Assembly: GCF_017744115.1 (NCBI RefSeq)
Contig: NZ_JAGHQW010000020.1
Location: 35,139 to 99,138 of the forward strand
DNA length: 64,000 bases
Source of the DNA: Salinisphaera sp. G21_0
GTDB lineage: Bacteria > Pseudomonadota > Gammaproteobacteria > Pseudomonadales > Endozoicomonadaceae
Direction of reading: 5' to 3'
A program made the position numbers and the translations under genes. Positions 63,672-64,000 of the stretch are shown piece after piece (position 1 is the stretch's first letter; every line of letters begins with the position of its first letter). A model generated the notes under the pieces. It was given only the letters and a program-made list of their open reading frames with translations, was not told the DNA's origin and made no database searches.

Positions 63672-64000
63672 GCGCCAATTTAACCAGCGTAATAGCCAAC
63701 CCTACCAGATCAGCTTATTCTTGAGATGCCTTCACTGCCCAGGGTAGAAGCTGCTCCAGTTTCTCAACCGTGTCCGCATAAGGCAGCTCTTTTAAAATGT
63801 GGTTCAGGTATTCGAAAGGCTCCAGGCCATTGGCTTTTGCACTTTCGATCAGGCTGTAAAAGATGGCGCTGGCTCTGGCACCTTTTGGTGTATCAGCAAA
63901 AAGCCAGTTCTTGCGACCAAGAGTAAAGGGGCGAATAGCATTTTCCGCCGCTGCATTGCTGATATTCAGGTCGCCATCTTCACAGTACACGACCAGTTTT
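63668..64000 (-). mobile_element. IS66-family insertion sequence, partial
   Basis: Begins with GTAAGCGCC (63668), the conserved start of IS66-family terminal repeats, inside tnsB. The transposase frame continues off the window on the minus strand. The eight bases just before it, TTTGTTTT (63660-63667), would be the expected 8-bp target duplication, which cannot be checked without the other end. A related IS66 relic is at 7542-7622. Confidence 0.8.
63715..64000 (-). CDS. IS66-family transposase, C-terminal part
   Basis: The frame is open to the window's end, so the N-terminus is missing. The visible ~95 residues include [69 protein letters not shown], which is the C-terminal IS66 transposase pattern (D...[11 protein letters not shown]...GRKNWLF...A...YSLIETAK.NG..P..YL..VL..LP). 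The end is KASQE. It is read on the minus strand. Confidence 0.93.
   Translation of the reverse strand, partial: KLVVYCEDGDLNISNAAAENAIRPFTLGRKNWLFADTPKGARASAIFYSLIESAKANGLEPFEYLNHILKELPYADTVEKLEQLLPWAVKASQE

Overview
The window reads as chromosomal DNA of a Gammaproteobacterium, most like a host-associated marine Oceanospirillales such as Endozoicomonas. That taxon is my inference, based on the mix of housekeeping genes, the arginine succinyltransferase genes, and many secreted or eukaryote-like proteins, repeats and IS relics. No rRNA, tRNA or CRISPR array was seen.

Layout. 1-1831: end of a YajR-like MFS transporter, ssb, and ygfA overlapping ssb. 1923-8372: orphan secreted or large proteins, a cutC relic, and one copy of a 163-bp palindromic repeat. 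8482-11556: the second copy of that repeat, rep helicase and a FabG-like reductase on the minus strand. 12304-15138: fxsA, groS and groL with a heat-shock type promoter. 15162-23174: an accessory stretch with a 182-bp inverted-repeat element, two paralogous proteins built of basic tandem repeats, a membrane-anchored protein, an OTU-like protein lacking the expected cysteine, and a RING-like membrane protein. 23356-39267: a GST, then arginine catabolism (astA-astD-astB and, 10 kb away, astC with an M20 hydrolase and a DUF1338 gene). The two halves are separated by a membrane protein and an LPS-core operon (waaG, waaP, a double kinase, an acyltransferase) preceded by an ops/JUMPstart sequence.

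39444-50242: an RND efflux relic, a DUF2061 protein, a two-domain QueD-like protein, bioA, an unusual lumazine synthase, a dicarboxylate symporter, a RING-H2 protein ending in a CaaX-type box, an MBL hydrolase, an OmpA-like lipoprotein, ptsG, and a small protein with a CPCC motif. 50290-61817: comM, ubiK, glnK and amtB. Between comM and ubiK sit a 1010-aa repeat protein and an F-box/beta-propeller protein, and two further metabolic genes lie before glnK. 61858-64000: the end of a Tn7-like transposon with frameshifted tnsA and a tnsB cut by an IS66 element running off the window.

The most striking theme is ubiquitin-pathway mimicry: two RING-like proteins, one F-box protein and one OTU-like protein in 37 kb, interspersed with other orphan genes. 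They look like host-directed effectors, although no secretion signal or secretion system can be seen here. The housekeeping genes themselves look intact. The decay (cutC, RND, tnsA, tnsB, IS66) is confined to the spaces between them.
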